Positions 25,602 to 35,112 of a stretch of DNA of 61,750 nucleotides are shown one piece after another (positions within the stretch are counted from its first letter, which is position 1; each line of letters opens with the position of its first letter). Source of the stretch: Acidocella sp. (GTDB lineage: Bacteria > Pseudomonadota > Alphaproteobacteria > Acetobacterales > Acetobacteraceae); assembly GCA_026224875.1 (NCBI GenBank), contig JAMFRU010000002.1:1-61750 (forward strand). Reading direction: 5' to 3'. Under the pieces are notes generated by a model that saw only the letters and a list, made by a program, of their open reading frames with translations, did not search any database and had not been told where the DNA came from. The position numbers and the translations under genes were made by a program.

Positions 25602-27119
25602 TTACGGCAGCAGCGAGAGGAAGCTCTGCTGCAACTGGGTCGAGGATTTGAGCGCGGCAACGCCGGACTGTGCCTGGATCTGGGCCTCGGTGAGCTGATT
25701 GCTGACCGCGGGGATGTTGGCATCCTGCACCACGCCAAGAGCCGTTGTGAGGTTCTGGGTGGTGGCGTTGAGGTTGTTGATGTTCGCCGTGAGCGCCTGC
25801 TGCACGGCGCCGAGCTGGCCACCCTGGTTGTTGAGGGCGCCGAGTGCGTATTTAACCACGTTGATAGCCGTATTGGCGCCGGAGGTGGTGGCAACGTTGA
25901 TGGAGGATAGTGACGTAAGGGTGGACTTGATGGACAGACCAACGTTGGCGGCATTGCCAACGGTGAAGCCGCCCGAGGATTGGAACTGCACCTGGCCCTG
26001 GATAACCGCCGAGGCCGTGCCCGCACCGGATTTGATGGTGCTGGCCGTGGTGCCGACCGTTTTGAGCGAGCCGGAACTCGTGCCGGTGATGTTGATGTTA
26101 TAACCAGCGGTCTGCGTCAGCGTGATCTGGCCGGGGGTGTTGGTCAGAGACGCGACGATACCGCTGGTGGAGGACTGGCCATTGATCTGGCTGACAACCT
26201 GCCCCGCGGAAGAGGCGGTGACCGTTTGCTTGGTACCAATGCCCGAGCCGTTGGTGCCGCCCGAGCCCTTGCCGGCCTGGAGGGAGAAGGAATAGCCGGC
26301 ACCAGCGCCTGCCGTGCCCAAAGCCAGCGTAATGCTGGTGGTGGCCTGCGCCTGTACGCCGGTGGTGCCGGACACGCTGTTGATGGCCGTGGCCAGCGTG
26401 GCCGCGGATTCCTGCGCCTTGGCAATGGCAACCTTGGACTGCCCGCCGGTCTGGCCGGTGATGGCGAGCGAGCTCGTGGTAACGAACTTGCCGGCGCCAC
26501 CGGAAGCGACCTTGGCGGCGGAAGCAGCCAGGGTAAGTGCCGCGGAAGTGGCTTTAACGTTGGTGCCGTACACCGTGGTGCCCGAAACCGTGGAAGCGTT
26601 AAGGCCGATGGCCGAGGCGGTGAGATTGCTGATGGAGAGGCCGAGCGTCTGGCCCTCATTGGCGCCGACCTGGAACTGCACGCCGGAGAAGCTGCCGTTC
26701 AGCAGGTTGATGTTGTTGAACTGCGTCTGGTTGGCGATGGTGGAAACCTGGCTGGTCAACTGGCCAACGAGGTTCTGCAGCGATTGCGATTCCGCGGGCG
26801 TTTGCGTGCCGTTGGCGGCCTGCACGGCGATGGAGTTGAGCTGCTGCACGATGCCGATCTGCTGGGTGATGGCGCCCTGCGCGGTCTGCAGCAGCGACAC
26901 GCCCTGGTTGGCGTTGGAAATCGCCTGGGTGATGCCGTTCAGCTGCGAGGTGAAGCCCTGGGCGGTGATATAGCCGGCCGGGTTGTTGGAGGGCGAGTTG
27001 ATCGACAGACCACTGGAAAGCTGGGCTTCCAGATTGTTGTTCATCGTCGAGGTGTTGGAGATGGCGTTGAGCGCCTGAAGCGCTCCGCTATTGGTGAGAA
27101 TGGAACCGACGGCCGACAT
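25602..27119 (-). CDS. fliC: Flagellin
   Basis: The 505-residue protein has conserved coiled-coil ends. The N-terminal D0/D1 contains NNNLEAQLSSGLSINSPSNN and GITQAISNANQGVSLLQTAQ, and the C-terminal D1/D0 contains ALGVVQDANIPAVSNQLTEA and QSFLSLLP. The centre (about 180-400) is Ser/Thr/Gly/Ala-rich, has no Cys, and is a typical target for O-glycosylation. It is the only flagellin gene in the window. AAGGAG precedes the ATG; it is a single transcription unit with a strong terminator. Confidence 0.95.
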   Translation of the reverse strand: MSAVGSILTNSGALQALNAISNTSTMNNNLEAQLSSGLSINSPSNNPAGYITAQGFTSQLNGITQAISNANQGVSLLQTAQGAITQQIGIVQQLNSIAVQAANGTQTPAESQSLQNLVGQLTSQVSTIANQTQFNNINLLNGSFSGVQFQVGANEGQTLGLSISNLTASAIGLNASTVSGTTVYGTNVKATSAALTLAASAAKVASGGAGKFVTTSSLAITGQTGGQSKVAIAKAQESAATLATAINSVSGTTGVQAQATTSITLALGTAGAGAGYSFSLQAGKGSGGTNGSGIGTKQTVTASSAGQVVSQINGQSSTSGIVASLTNTPGQITLTQTAGYNINITGTSSGSLKTVGTTASTIKSGAGTASAVIQGQVQFQSSGGFTVGNAANVGLSIKSTLTSLSSINVATTSGANTAINVVKYALGALNNQGGQLGAVQQALTANINNLNATTQNLTTALGVVQDANIPAVSNQLTEAQIQAQSGVAALKSSTQLQQSFLSLLP

Positions 27120-27296
27120 ATGAAACTCCTTGGCTTTTAGGACTGAGGCTTTAGAACTTGAGTGTTACGGCGGGGGACATGACGTCTCGTTCAAGACGGG
27201 GTTTGTGTGATTGCCGTACCCCTCAATTCGCGTGGGCTTCAGGAAGTTTGACTCGAATTCCAACTTTAATTTGGGAAAGTGGTGAATCAGCTTTCA
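27120..27296. promoter_or_regulatory. Flagellin upstream region
   Basis: The 177-base gap between flgA and fliC must hold the fliC promoter (minus strand). It contains an inverted repeat CGTCT-tgaacg-AGACG (27183-27198) about 65-80 bases before the fliC ATG, and AAGGAG at the ribosome binding site. No clear sigma-28 -35/-10 pair with the enteric consensus was found. Confidence 0.45.
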
Positions 27297-27971
27297 TCAT
27301 TGCAGCACCAGCTGAACACCGCTGGCCGTCACCTCGGCTGAAAAACGGCGGCCGGTACTGGGGTTGGTAAGGAGAATCGTATCGCCGATGCGCCCCGTCT
27401 GCTCGGCGGTGGCATCCATGGACAATTCCACCCCGCCGCTGACAACGCTGACCATGACCGTCTGGCCGGCTTTGACCATGACCGGGGCCTGAACTGAATC
27501 CGCCGTGAGCGGCATGCCCGTGGCGAGCGAGATGTCCGGCACGGCGCCGATGATCTGGGTGGGATCAAAATATACCTGGCGCCCGGCGAAGCGCTGCACC
27601 GGCAGAGGAGCGAGTTTGAGGTCATCGGCGGTGAGCGGCTGGCCGGCGGTGAGTGGGCGGGCGGCAACAACCACGTTCTCACTCTGCGCCACGGTGATGG
27701 AGACGTAGAGGGTCCAGCCAGGGCTGGGGCAATGCACGGCGGCCTGCTCGTAAGGGGCATTGCCGCTGATGCTGACGCCAAGCGAAGCGGTGCATTGCTG
27801 CATATAGGTGGCGCCGGTGACCGGGCCGAGGCTGACGCTGGCCCCGGAGGGCGCCAGCGCCAGTGCCGCCCGCCGCACCGCATTGGTAACGTCATCCGTG
27901 CTCTGCGCCGCCAGGGCAAAACCTGGTAAAACGGAGAGTAGGAGCACGGATAGGGTGCGGCGCAGCTTCAT
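27297..27971 (-). CDS. flgA: Flagellar P-ring assembly chaperone FlgA
   Basis: The 224-residue protein has a Sec signal (MKLRRTLSVLLLSVLPGFALA) and a C-terminal SAF domain: VVAARPLTAGQPLTADDLKL, then the segment AGRQVYFDPTQIIG and VKAGQTVMVSVVSGGV. FlgA helps FlgI form the P ring in the periplasm. The ATG overlaps the stop of the sulfotransferase-glycosyltransferase gene (ATGA). A long frame to 28787 is a shadow of that gene. Confidence 0.9.
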   Translation of the reverse strand: MKLRRTLSVLLLSVLPGFALAAQSTDDVTNAVRRAALALAPSGASVSLGPVTGATYMQQCTASLGVSISGNAPYEQAAVHCPSPGWTLYVSITVAQSENVVVAARPLTAGQPLTADDLKLAPLPVQRFAGRQVYFDPTQIIGAVPDISLATGMPLTADSVQAPVMVKAGQTVMVSVVSGGVELSMDATAEQTGRIGDTILLTNPSTGRRFSAEVTASGVQLVLQ

Positions 27972-30900
27972 TCCGCAGCCGTCCTCAAGGATGCACTGCC
28001 AGCGGCGGGAACAAACGGCAGCCAGGGCGGGGGGGCGGATTCCAGCCCGGGCAAAGCCAGCACGGCGGCGCGGGCGGCACGGCCGTGTTCCAGCGTGATC
28101 TTCAAATCCGCGATGGCGGCTTTCAGCGCTTCGGTCCAGGCCACAGCGCGGCTGGGCAGGGTTAGGGCGCCAAGGCCGGGGGGCGTGTCCAGCCGGTCGT
28201 CGGTGAGGATGTGGCAACCGGCGGCGGCGGCGAGGAGGGTGGGGTAATGGTCGGCATGGGTTACGGTGGCGGCCGGGCGGACCATAATCTGCGGCCCGAG
28301 TTCGGCCATGGCCTGGGCCCAGGCGAATTCCGACTCCTGCGGGGCGATGCGGGCCACCGCCCCGGCATAACTCGCCCCCTTGCGCTCGACGACAATCCAG
28401 GAGGCGCAGTCCAGCGTGTCGTTGATGAGATCGACCAGCCAAAGCGGGGCGATGCCCTCGTCGAACCACAGCACGCGCGGCTTGGTGTTGAGGCCGGTGC
28501 CGAAGGTAAGCTCCTGCCAGATGCGCGGCGAGAGAGACGGACGCCACAAAGCAATGGGCTGGCCGGGTGTACCGAGCCGGCGCAGTTGCGTGACCAGGCT
28601 GGGCGAGGTGGCGAACACCTGGGCCGCTCCGGCCAGCGCCGGGACCGCCTCCTGCTCCGGTACGGCGGAGTATATGGCAGTATAAACCGGGCTGTGCGGG
28701 TGCGGTGCCAACAAGGGATTGATGCGGACCCAGCCGGCGGCGGCGCGGCGGCCGAGATCGGCCGCTCCGGGTAGCTCCGGCGCCCAATCGGCCTCGGCCA
28801 TGCCGGCGCGGCGCAAGGCGCGGGCGGCGTTGAGCACGGCGGCACCTGCCACCGGATCTCCGCTGACCAGCAGGCTGTTTTTATCAGCCGGCACGGCGCG
28901 GATCAGCCCGGTGCGGGATTCGGTGGTCAGCAGATCGCCATGCAGCGACAGGCTGGGGTGGTGGTAGGGGTCGGCCCAGGGCAGGGATTTTGCCGCCGCC
29001 GTGCCGGTGCGGAAATGGCTGGCGCCATCGAGCTGCACCGCCTCGGGCGAGGCGATGAAGGAGACATCCGGCGTCCAGACCAGCCGTGCTCCCGTCCCGC
29101 GAAGCTGGGCGCAAAGGTCGATCCATAGTGCATCGCCGGCCAAAGCAGGGAACTGGCAGGATTGCAGTGCCGTGGTGCGGACGAGCAGCCCAGGCGGGGC
29201 AATGGCGCTGGCCTCCTGATCGACCAGCAGCCACCCGCCGGGGCCGGGATCATCGGGCGTATGCCCGGCACCGAGCCGCGTATCGGCGCCGATAACGATG
29301 GGGCCATGCACCGAGGCCTGGCGGGCATCGCTGCCGGTGGGAACCAGAGTGCGGGCGCCGGCCATAACCACACCGGGGTCGGCCAGCCGGGTGCGTAAAG
29401 CCTGCGCCCAGTTGGGAGCGGTGGGCTGGGCGCGGATGTCGATGATGCAAATGAACGGCGTTTCGGCCAAAGCCACGGCCTTGGCCAGTGCCGCCGACGG
29501 GGTGAGCCCCGGCGTGGGCAATACCGCCAGTACCTTGCCCTCAAGCTCGCTGGTCTGCTGGGTGACGGTGGTGAGGTAGGTTTGCATCGGCACGCTCAGC
29601 GCCGTGCCTACCAGAATGATCGGGCCGCTGAGCGCACCGGCGCTGAGCAAATTGGTGAGCCAGCCGTCGAGGGAGGGAATATCGCCGCCGTCGCACAACA
29701 GGATCGTGCTGGTGCCGGGGTCCGAAGTGAGGCGCAGGTGGTGGAACAGCCCGGGATGCTGGCGGCCCTGAACCTCTGCGGGGATGCCGGCGCGCGCCAG
29801 ATGCGCTTTGAGCGAGGCCGCCGCGCGGGCGCAGAAAACATCGGTTTTAATGTCATCGCGCTGGCTTTTCGCGCTGCGGGTGAACAACGCCTCCGGCAAG
29901 CGGGTGATGTTGGCACCCGTCTCCGCAAGCCGCAGCTGGAAGTCATATTCCTCGGCCCCGGCGCTGTTGGGCGCGAAACCGCCGAGCCGTAGCACCTCGG
30001 CACCGCGGTACCACACCCAATCGCCGATATAGGCCGATTGGCGCAGCCGGGTAATATCCCAGCCCGGCTTGTGCCGTACCCAGTTGCCGCCGGCGCGCGG
30101 CACGATCTCGTCGCAATAGACCATCGCCGCATCGTCCGCTTTGGCGGCGAGGGCAAAGCGCAGGCAGGCATCGGGGGAAACAATGTCCCCCGCATTGATA
30201 ATGGCGACGTAATCGGCGGCGCTGGCCTCCACATTCAGCTCGGCGCAGGCGATGCGCGTGGCAGCCTCGGGCTCGGCCGCCACGGCAATGGTGATGACCC
30301 CCTCGATATTGACCTCATCGGCGGCGATGATGCGGATGGCGGCGGGTTTGAACCATTGCGCGTTGAGGGATTCCAGCGTGTCGTTAACCGCCGCGGCACG
30401 GCCGCGCGGGGCGACGATGACGACCGAGACACTGGGCAAAACCCCTGCCGCTGCCTGCAAACTGGCGAGGCGGGTGCGCGCCCCTTCGTCCACGCGCTCC
30501 GGCGGGCGCATGGCGGCGGTGGTGTTGGTGGCAGGTGCGGCGTTGGTGGCGAGCGAACCGCCAAGGGCGGGAATCACGCGGCCACGGCTGGCGCCGATCT
30601 CGGTGAGAAAGCCGACCAGATCCGCGGTTTCGGCGGCGAAATTATCCCATAGACTCGGGGCGAACTGGCGCGCGCAGATCGCCTCCCAGGTGCTCTGTAC
30701 GAGTGCTGCCAGGGGACGGCAGAGATCGGTCTGGCCCACAGGCTCGGCGCGGTTGAGCTGGGTGGTGAGATAGGTGGCGGCATCGGCAAGAGCTTCGGCA
30801 CCACCGAGATCGAGCTTGAGTTCCGTGCCGAGCCGGGCGAGCTGGGTGGCAGGTGCGGTGAGCAACTCCTGATAGGTGAGCCAGGCGCGCGGCAGATGCC

Positions 30901-31408
30901 GGGCCTGGGCCTCGGCTGTGGTGACGTAACTCATCCACAGCAGCAGCGCGTGGGCGCGGGTAAGGCCGTTTTTCAAAGATTGGCTAGCGGCAGCAGTCCA
31001 CGGATCGCGGAAAATATGCACGACATGCGGTCTGTGCCCGGCCTGGCGCGCGGCGCGCTCGTACAGCGGCAGCGTACGGCACAGATGCGGATGTTTGAGG
31101 CCCCAGATTTTATCCTCATGGGTGAAGCGGCGGCGCATGATATCGTCGAGTTTGGTCAGCATATTGGAGAGATCGGCGCGCTCGGCCCAGCCCGTGGGCA
31201 GGCCGCGCACATCGGTCCAGTCAACGCCCAGCCGGGTGAAGAGTTCGACATCGAATTCGATCAGCTCGGGGATTTCATAGAAGCCGAGCGGGTTGTGCTC
31301 GTTCGGATCGGCCTCGTTATAGAATTTGACACCCGCGCGGGCGAGCGCGCCCGACAAAGCGGAGGTACCGCTGCGGTAATAGCCAACAATAAAAATCGCT
31401 TGCCCCAT
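27968..31408 (-). CDS. Sulfotransferase-glycosyltransferase fusion protein, candidate flagellin modification enzyme
   Basis: The 1146-residue protein has a sulfotransferase-like N-terminus (about 1-300) with the PAPS 5'-phosphosulfate loop GYYRSGTSAL (9-18), KHPH (105-108) and HIFRDPW (131-137). A GT2-like GT-A domain follows (about 320-520) with SVVIVAPRGR, IINAGD and AGAEEYDFQLRLAE. A second GT-A-like block (about 570-800) contains FICIIDIRAQ. A C-terminal Rossmann-like part (about 870-1140) looks like group-1 glycosyltransferases. No signal or membrane segment is seen. It lies between flgL and flgA, overlapping flgA by 4 bases. Flagellin glycosylation is the natural guess; sulfation would be new. 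Exact domain edges are estimates. Confidence 0.8.
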   Translation of the reverse strand: MGQAIFIVGYYRSGTSALSGALARAGVKFYNEADPNEHNPLGFYEIPELIEFDVELFTRLGVDWTDVRGLPTGWAERADLSNMLTKLDDIMRRRFTHEDKIWGLKHPHLCRTLPLYERAARQAGHRPHVVHIFRDPWTAAASQSLKNGLTRAHALLLWMSYVTTAEAQARHLPRAWLTYQELLTAPATQLARLGTELKLDLGGAEALADAATYLTTQLNRAEPVGQTDLCRPLAALVQSTWEAICARQFAPSLWDNFAAETADLVGFLTEIGASRGRVIPALGGSLATNAAPATNTTAAMRPPERVDEGARTRLASLQAAAGVLPSVSVVIVAPRGRAAAVNDTLESLNAQWFKPAAIRIIAADEVNIEGVITIAVAAEPEAATRIACAELNVEASAADYVAIINAGDIVSPDACLRFALAAKADDAAMVYCDEIVPRAGGNWVRHKPGWDITRLRQSAYIGDWVWYRGAEVLRLGGFAPNSAGAEEYDFQLRLAETGANITRLPEALFTRSAKSQRDDIKTDVFCARAAASLKAHLARAGIPAEVQGRQHPGLFHHLRLTSDPGTSTILLCDGGDIPSLDGWLTNLLSAGALSGPIILVGTALSVPMQTYLTTVTQQTSELEGKVLAVLPTPGLTPSAALAKAVALAETPFICIIDIRAQPTAPNWAQALRTRLADPGVVMAGARTLVPTGSDARQASVHGPIVIGADTRLGAGHTPDDPGPGGWLLVDQEASAIAPPGLLVRTTALQSCQFPALAGDALWIDLCAQLRGTGARLVWTPDVSFIASPEAVQLDGASHFRTGTAAAKSLPWADPYHHPSLSLHGDLLTTESRTGLIRAVPADKNSLLVSGDPVAGAAVLNAARALRRAGMAEADWAPELPGAADLGRRAAAGWVRINPLLAPHPHSPVYTAIYSAVPEQEAVPALAGAAQVFATSPSLVTQLRRLGTPGQPIALWRPSLSPRIWQELTFGTGLNTKPRVLWFDEGIAPLWLVDLINDTLDCASWIVVERKGASYAGAVARIAPQESEFAWAQAMAELGPQIMVRPAATVTHADHYPTLLAAAAGCHILTDDRLDTPPGLGALTLPSRAVAWTEALKAAIADLKITLEHGRAARAAVLALPGLESAPPPWLPFVPAAGSASLRTAAE

Positions 31409-31447
31409 GGCGCTTCTCCTTAAAGATAGTTGAACAGACCGAGATTT

Positions 31448-32656
31448 TTAAAGATAATTGAACAGGCTGAGGTTCTGCACGGTGCCGAAGGTTTTCATCG
31501 CGGCCTGCAAGGCTGTCATTGTCTGGTCCAGTGCCGCGATGGCGACCGGCGTGTTAACGGCTGTGGCGTTATCCACGTTGGTCTGCGCCTCGGTGGATTG
31601 GTTGGTATTGCCGGTGCCGGTGGCGCTGATGGCCTCCAGCGTAACGCCGTTCTGCGCCTGCGCCGTGGTGACGGTCTGCTGATACTGGGCGATGCCGGCC
31701 AGATCCTGGTTGAGCACCTGATTGGTCTGCGCCACCTGCGCCGGAGTGCTGCCGGCACTGGCCAAAGCGGAGGCGATGGATTTGAGCAAAGTGAAGGCCG
31801 ATTGCGTGCGGGCCGGGGCGATGGTGAAACTATCACCGCTCGCGGGCGTGCCGGTGATGTTGTAATCTACACCTGCGAGCTGCACGCTGGTGCCCGAGCT
31901 GCCGGCGGTGGTGAGCGTGCCGGTGGCGAGGGTGGAGCCCCCTTGCGTCGCGGTGTAGCTGTTGCCGGTGCCGAAGGTGATGGTGATGGGCGCATTGCCC
32001 TGCTGGAATGTGTTGGCGGCGCTGGCATTGACCGTGCCCTCGGGGATGACCTGGCCCGTGCCGGTATTCGCGGCGGTGGCACTCACTACACCTACGCCAT
32101 CGCCCTGCAAAGCCGAGACGAAGACCGTGCCGCTGGCGATGGTGCTGGCGGTCGAGGCCTCGCCGATATTGGCCTGGGAGGCGCCACCGTCGCCGAAATA
32201 AACAATGTTGCCGGAAGCATCCGCCTGGAACGGTGCCACGGCACCCCGCGAGCCGCCGAATAAATAAGTGCCGTTGGGCGCGGTGGTGTTGCCGAGGGCG
32301 AGCAACTGCTGTGCTGCCGATGTCACCTGGCCGGCGAGCGCATTCATGTTCTGGCTGTTGGTGGTGCCGTTGAGCGCCTGTTCGACAATGCCCTGCACAT
32401 TGTTAAGCAAAGAGGTCATCGAGCTATAGGCGTTATTGGCCGTGCCGAGCTGCACCTGGATGGAGGCCTGGGTAGTGTCGTCATTGGCGAGCCGCGCGAC
32501 CTGGTCGGTGCCGAGCGCCCCCGTCTCATAGGCAGCGGGATTCTGGTCCGGCGTCTGCACGGTAAGCCCGGTGGATATCTGCTGTTGCAGCACGTTAATT
32601 TGCGCTTCCTGCGCCGCCAGCGAAGAGGTGAAATTGGAGTAAAAAGATAAATCCAT
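31448..32656 (-). CDS. flgL: Flagellar hook-filament junction protein FlgL
   Basis: The 402-residue protein begins SFYSNFTSSLAAQEAQINVL, with the flagellin-like N-terminal coil (QQQISTGLTVQTPDQNPAAY), and ends with a matching C-terminal coil (ALDQTMTALQAAMKTFGTVQNLSLF). The middle is Ser/Thr/Gly-rich. FlgL forms the second junction ring between hook and filament. The ATG at 32656 has a perfect TTAAGGAG upstream; the frame open to 33058 is a shadow of fliJ. FlgK is in the other arm. Confidence 0.9.
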   Translation of the reverse strand: MDLSFYSNFTSSLAAQEAQINVLQQQISTGLTVQTPDQNPAAYETGALGTDQVARLANDDTTQASIQVQLGTANNAYSSMTSLLNNVQGIVEQALNGTTNSQNMNALAGQVTSAAQQLLALGNTTAPNGTYLFGGSRGAVAPFQADASGNIVYFGDGGASQANIGEASTASTIASGTVFVSALQGDGVGVVSATAANTGTGQVIPEGTVNASAANTFQQGNAPITITFGTGNSYTATQGGSTLATGTLTTAGSSGTSVQLAGVDYNITGTPASGDSFTIAPARTQSAFTLLKSIASALASAGSTPAQVAQTNQVLNQDLAGIAQYQQTVTTAQAQNGVTLEAISATGTGNTNQSTEAQTNVDNATAVNTPVAIAALDQTMTALQAAMKTFGTVQNLSLFNYL

Positions 32657-32699
32657 GGTGGTGCTCCTTAACGGGGCTGGGTGAGAGAGGAGGTGCTGT

Positions 32700-33122
32700 T
32701 CATGCGCGGCGCCCGCTGAATTTATGGGGCCGGTCGCGGTCGGCTTTTTGTTCGGATTCGGTATCGGCCTTGGCCGCGGCGGCACGTAATTGCGCCGCCA
32801 GTTTGCGGCGGTGGGATTTGAGCTGGACGAGGGCTTCCGTGGCATCGTGCAACTGCGCCGCGGCCGTGGCTTCGGCGGCTTCGATCTGTACCGCGGCGTT
32901 CTGCGCGCCGGTCGCGAACTGGCTGGCACGGCGGGCCAAGGCCGCGGCGATCGGCGTGCCATCCTGCCAGCTGGCCGCGAGGCGGTCTCGGTAGGACTTA
33001 AGCACCTGCCGCTGCTGCTGGTTTTGCGCGAGCGTGCTGGCGTGCCTGCGCACTTCATCCTGCGCCTGCACCTCGCGCGCGGCGGCCAGCATATCGAGCC
33101 GGGCGATGGTACGGGTTTTCAT
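32700..33122 (-). CDS. fliJ: Flagellar export protein FliJ (putative)
   Basis: The 140-residue protein is a charged, Ala/Gln-rich coiled coil throughout, with the FliJ-like pattern of basic N-terminus (RLDMLAAAREVQAQDEVRRH) and long helices. It overlaps the fliI stop by 4 bases, the usual fliI-fliJ order. FliJ links the ATPase FliI to FlhA and acts as an escort for export substrates. The weak sequence conservation of the family leaves the call to context and coil content. Confidence 0.75.
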   Translation of the reverse strand: MKTRTIARLDMLAAAREVQAQDEVRRHASTLAQNQQQRQVLKSYRDRLAASWQDGTPIAAALARRASQFATGAQNAAVQIEAAEATAAAQLHDATEALVQLKSHRRKLAAQLRAAAAKADTESEQKADRDRPHKFSGRRA

Positions 33123-34474
33123 GGCGTGCTCTCCACGCGGGTATCGCTCAACAGCTCGGCCAGAGCGGCGGCGCTGTCGGCGATGCCCACGGCCTCATGC
33201 ACATCCTGGCGCAGCAGCGCCTCCATGGCAGGCGCGCGGCGCAAAGCCTCGTCGAGCAGTTTATCGCGGCCTGGGGCGTAAACACCGAGATCGATGATGT
33301 CCTGTTTTTCGGCGCGGCGGGACCATAAGGCGCGGAACCGCGCGGCATGTTGGAGATGGGCCGGGGGCACCAATATCGGCATCGGGCGGGAGAGCGAGGC
33401 GGTGATGTCGATGGGCGGGTAGATGGCGGCTTCTGTCAGCGCCCGGGAGAGCACGATATGGCCGTCGAGCACCGAGCGGGCGGTGTCGGCCACCGGGTCG
33501 CCAACATGGTCGTCGCCTTCGACCAGCACGGTGTAGATGGCGGTGATGGAGCCTTGCGCGGCATCGGCATTGCCGGCACGTTCGACATAGGCGGCAAGTG
33601 CCCCGAACACGGAGGGCGGGTAGCCTTTGGTGGCGGGCGGCTCGCCGGCGGCCAGCCCAATCTCGCGCAACCCCATGGCGAGGCGGGTGAGAGAATCTAT
33701 CACCAGCAGCACATGCTTGCCCTGAGCACGGAAAAACTCGGCAACGGCGGCGGCGCGGTAGGCGCCATGCACGCGGCCCAACGCCGTATCATCGGCGGGG
33801 GAGGCAATAACCACGCTGCGCGGGCGGGCGGGGCCGATATGGTCCTCGATGAATTCGCGGATTTCCCTGCCGCGCTCGCCGATCATGCCGACCACCACGA
33901 CATCCGCCTGGGCGTGCCGGCAGATCATGCCGAGTAACGTGGTTTTGCCGACGCCGGAGCCGGCGAACAAGCCGACGCGCATGCCGCGCCCCAAAGTGGC
34001 CAGCGCGTTTATGGCACGGATGCCGCTATCGAACGGGCGTTCGATACGTTCTCGAGACATAGGGTTGATGGGCACGCCCATCAACGGCCAGGGGTGAGAA
34101 ACATCCGGCGGCGGCATGGCATCTAGCGGCTGGCCGCGCGCGTCCAGCACGCGGCCGAGCAGCGCATTGCCCATCAGCGGTGCCGGGGCCCGGCTTTCGA
34201 CATGGATGCGCGCGCCACGGGTAACACCGCGCGTGCCCTGCTCGGGCATGACCAGCAATGTGCCGGCCTCGAAACCAACGACTTCGGCGGGCAGTGCCGC
34301 GCCGTGTTCCATCTCGATGAGGCAGCGCGCGCCGACGGGCGCGCGAATGCCCGAGGCGTGCAGCACCTCGCCATTGGAACGCACGATGCGGCCGAAGCGG
34401 CGCACCGGGTCCGTGGCCAGAGCCGCCTGCACGCGTTCTGTCGCCAACGCGCGTATTTGGTCCGTGGAGATCAT
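33119..34474 (-). CDS. fliI: Flagellum-specific ATPase FliI
   Basis: The 451-residue ATPase has Walker A GLFAGSGVGKTTLL and Walker B HVLLVIDSLTRLA. The fold is that of the F1-type beta subunit, including PPSVFGALAAYVERAGN. It powers the type III export of flagellar proteins with FliH and FliJ. It overlaps fliH and fliJ by 4 bases each. Confidence 0.95.
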   Translation of the reverse strand: MISTDQIRALATERVQAALATDPVRRFGRIVRSNGEVLHASGIRAPVGARCLIEMEHGAALPAEVVGFEAGTLLVMPEQGTRGVTRGARIHVESRAPAPLMGNALLGRVLDARGQPLDAMPPPDVSHPWPLMGVPINPMSRERIERPFDSGIRAINALATLGRGMRVGLFAGSGVGKTTLLGMICRHAQADVVVVGMIGERGREIREFIEDHIGPARPRSVVIASPADDTALGRVHGAYRAAAVAEFFRAQGKHVLLVIDSLTRLAMGLREIGLAAGEPPATKGYPPSVFGALAAYVERAGNADAAQGSITAIYTVLVEGDDHVGDPVADTARSVLDGHIVLSRALTEAAIYPPIDITASLSRPMPILVPPAHLQHAARFRALWSRRAEKQDIIDLGVYAPGRDKLLDEALRRAPAMEALLRQDVHEAVGIADSAAALAELLSDTRVESTP

Positions 34475-35112
34475 GTGCCGTCCTTCAAACCAAGCGCGGT
34501 GCGGATGGTTTCAAGACGGCCATGCATCGTGGCATCCCATTCGATCTTGTCGACCGGATCGCCATCCGGCGTGATGATTTCCACACATGCGCCGCCGGGG
34601 GCGATTTTATCATCGGCGACAAGCTGCGCGGCCTCGGGCGCGATGCGGCCTTCGAGCTGCAGCTGGTCCGCCGGGTTGAGGCGCAGGCGCAAAACCTGCC
34701 GCGCACCGCGCTCGGCAGCGGCTTCATCCAGCAGTTTGGTGACAAGGCCAAGCAGGCCGCCGGCGCCGTTCTCAACGCCGAGGCTGATGTGGCTGGCGAG
34801 CAGAAAGGCAAGCTCGACGGAAAGCTCGGCGAGATCGCGCTCCTTCTGCGCCAGCGGAGCGATGAGCTGTCCAGCCGCCTCCTGCAAGGCGGTGATGGCG
34901 GTTTCCAGCACGGCGGCGCGGGGTGCCATCAAGGCCCGGCTATCGGCATCGCCGGTGGCATGGCCTTCAGCCTCGGCGGCCGCGCGCAGTTTACCCACCT
35001 CCTGGCGCACACGGCGCGCGATTTCGGCCTCGCGCGCGGCAGCTTCGGCGGCATCCAGTGACAGCACATTCTGCACGAAGGCTTTATTGCGTGAGATGGT
35101 AACGAAACTCAT
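34471..35112 (-). CDS. fliH: Flagellar assembly protein FliH
   Basis: The 213-residue protein has a helical N-terminal half rich in Ala/Glu/Arg and a C-terminal domain homologous to F/V-type peripheral stalk subunits (LRLNPADQLQLEGRIAPE, then GGACVEIITPDGDPVDKIEW). FliH regulates FliI and holds it to the C ring. It overlaps fliI and the upstream small gene by 4 bases each. Confidence 0.87.
   Translation of the reverse strand: MSFVTISRNKAFVQNVLSLDAAEAAAREAEIARRVRQEVGKLRAAAEAEGHATGDADSRALMAPRAAVLETAITALQEAAGQLIAPLAQKERDLAELSVELAFLLASHISLGVENGAGGLLGLVTKLLDEAAAERGARQVLRLRLNPADQLQLEGRIAPEAAQLVADDKIAPGGACVEIITPDGDPVDKIEWDATMHGRLETIRTALGLKDGT

Noticed and set aside
24272-25651. 459-codon plus-strand frame
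   Set aside because: It is antisense to fliD, rich in Gly/Arg/Ala, and starts without a ribosome binding site.
25980-27140. 386-codon plus-strand frame
   Set aside because: It is antisense to the flagellin gene, whose identity is certain.
27120-27296. Sigma-28 promoter of fliC
   Set aside because: TAAAGTT and GCCGTAAC occur but not with the required spacing, so no promoter is claimed.
27972-28787. Upstream extension of the flgA frame
   Set aside because: It is a shadow in another frame of the sulfotransferase-glycosyltransferase gene; flgA starts at 27971 with a signal peptide.
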